In this document: in pieces, positions 6,315 through 6,661 of the stretch
How positions within the stretch are numbered: position 1 is the first letter of the stretch
Layout of the letters: each line of letters begins with the position of its first letter
Assembly: GCA_035764525.1 (NCBI GenBank)
Contig: DASTZB010000047.1
Coordinates: 1 to 6,661, forward strand
Source of the DNA: VBAS01 sp035764525
GTDB taxonomy: Bacteria > Bacteroidota > Bacteroidia > Chitinophagales > Chitinophagaceae
Direction of reading: 5' to 3'
DNA: 6,661 bases
Position numbers and translations under genes: made by a program
The notes under the pieces: model-generated
What the model was told of the DNA's origin: nothing
What the model saw: only the letters and a program-made list of their open reading frames with translations
The model's database searches: none

Positions 6315-6661
6315 AAGAAGCTAAACTTTCCTCGATTGCTTTGATCTTTGCTTCAGCATCAGCTTTTTTCTTTTTTTCAACTTCCACCACTTCAGGCTTT
6401 GCATTTTGAACAAAGCGTTCATTGCTGAGTTTCTTTTCCACTGATAAAAGAAAACCTTTTTGATATTCAAGGTCTTTGAGGAGCTGATCCTTTTGTGCAG
6501 TCGTATCAAGTTCTTTTTCTGTTTGGATATAGAACTTATCCTTTTGCACGACCGTATTTATTGAATTTGTTACTGCATCTTTTACAAAGTTTATTACCGA
6601 AGCATTCGTCTGCTTGGTAAGAATTGGTTTGAATAAATCATATGATTCCTTGTCTTCCGTT
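6310..6661 (-). CDS. valS: Valyl-tRNA synthetase, C-terminal end (5' part beyond the window)
   Basis: The minus-strand frame is open from the window edge to TAG at 6312-6310, giving 116 complete residues. The GTG at 6549 is an internal Val codon, not a start. The final part, LSNERFVQNAKPEVVEVEKK followed by KADAEAKIKAIEESL, is the characteristic end of ValRS: the C-terminal antiparallel coiled-coil arm that contacts the tRNA elbow. ValRS is the cytoplasmic class I enzyme that charges tRNA-Val and edits mischarged threonine. The catalytic HIGH and KMSKS motifs lie outside the window. The tail is rich in Lys, Glu and Ala, as expected for a coiled coil, and the length from FVQNA to the end is normal, so the 3' end looks complete. 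It is convergent with the preceding large gene, and its stop lies in the heptamer array. Confidence 0.93.
   Translation of the reverse strand, partial: TEDKESYDLFKPILTKQTNASVINFVKDAVTNSINTVVQKDKFYIQTEKELDTTAQKDQLLKDLEYQKGFLLSVEKKLSNERFVQNAKPEVVEVEKKKKADAEAKIKAIEESLASL

Noticed and set aside
6321..6509. Second minus-strand frame overlapping valS
   Set aside because: It is out of frame with the clear ValRS C-terminus and shows only a Lys-rich shadow.

Overview
The window reads as a chromosomal segment of a Bacteroidota bacterium, most likely Chitinophagaceae or a close relative. This rests on low GC, little Shine-Dalgarno signal, TANNTTTG-type promoter elements, several Sec-exported proteins with short signal peptides ending in 'AQ' or similar, and families typical of that phylum (DUF2911, DUF4369-TlpA, a large HEXXH/beta-propeller/beta-barrel protein). 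The placement is made by protein resemblance only; no search was run.

Layout. 1-176 (+): 3' end of trpA. 220-1341 (+): exported thioredoxin-like TlpA/DUF4369 protein, with a weak terminator at its stop. 1342-1504: convergent gap holding a 34-nt repeat copy and a period-7 array that starts at the stop codon of the next gene. 1505-2614 (-): exported DUF2911 protein with C-terminal TPRs and a recognisable promoter. 2615-2860: divergent promoter region. 2861-3349 (+): small secreted Tyr-rich protein with a Gly/Lys/Asn tail, closed by a clear intrinsic terminator. 3449-6280 (+): 943-residue protein joining a gluzincin-type peptidase domain, a TolB/PD40-like propeller and a C-terminal outer-membrane-barrel-like region. 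6280-6314: period-7 array and hairpin lying over both convergent stop codons. 6310-6661 (-): 3' end of valS.

No single pathway links these genes. trpA and valS are core metabolism and translation. The four complete genes between them all encode proteins predicted to leave the cytoplasm, so the interior is a patch of envelope functions, mostly separate transcription units. The observations most worth following are the three-domain envelope protein, a repeat shared between an intergenic region and the inter-domain linker of that protein, and two unrelated heptamer arrays that both begin at stop codons. I saw no CRISPR array, tRNA, rRNA, transposase or phage gene.
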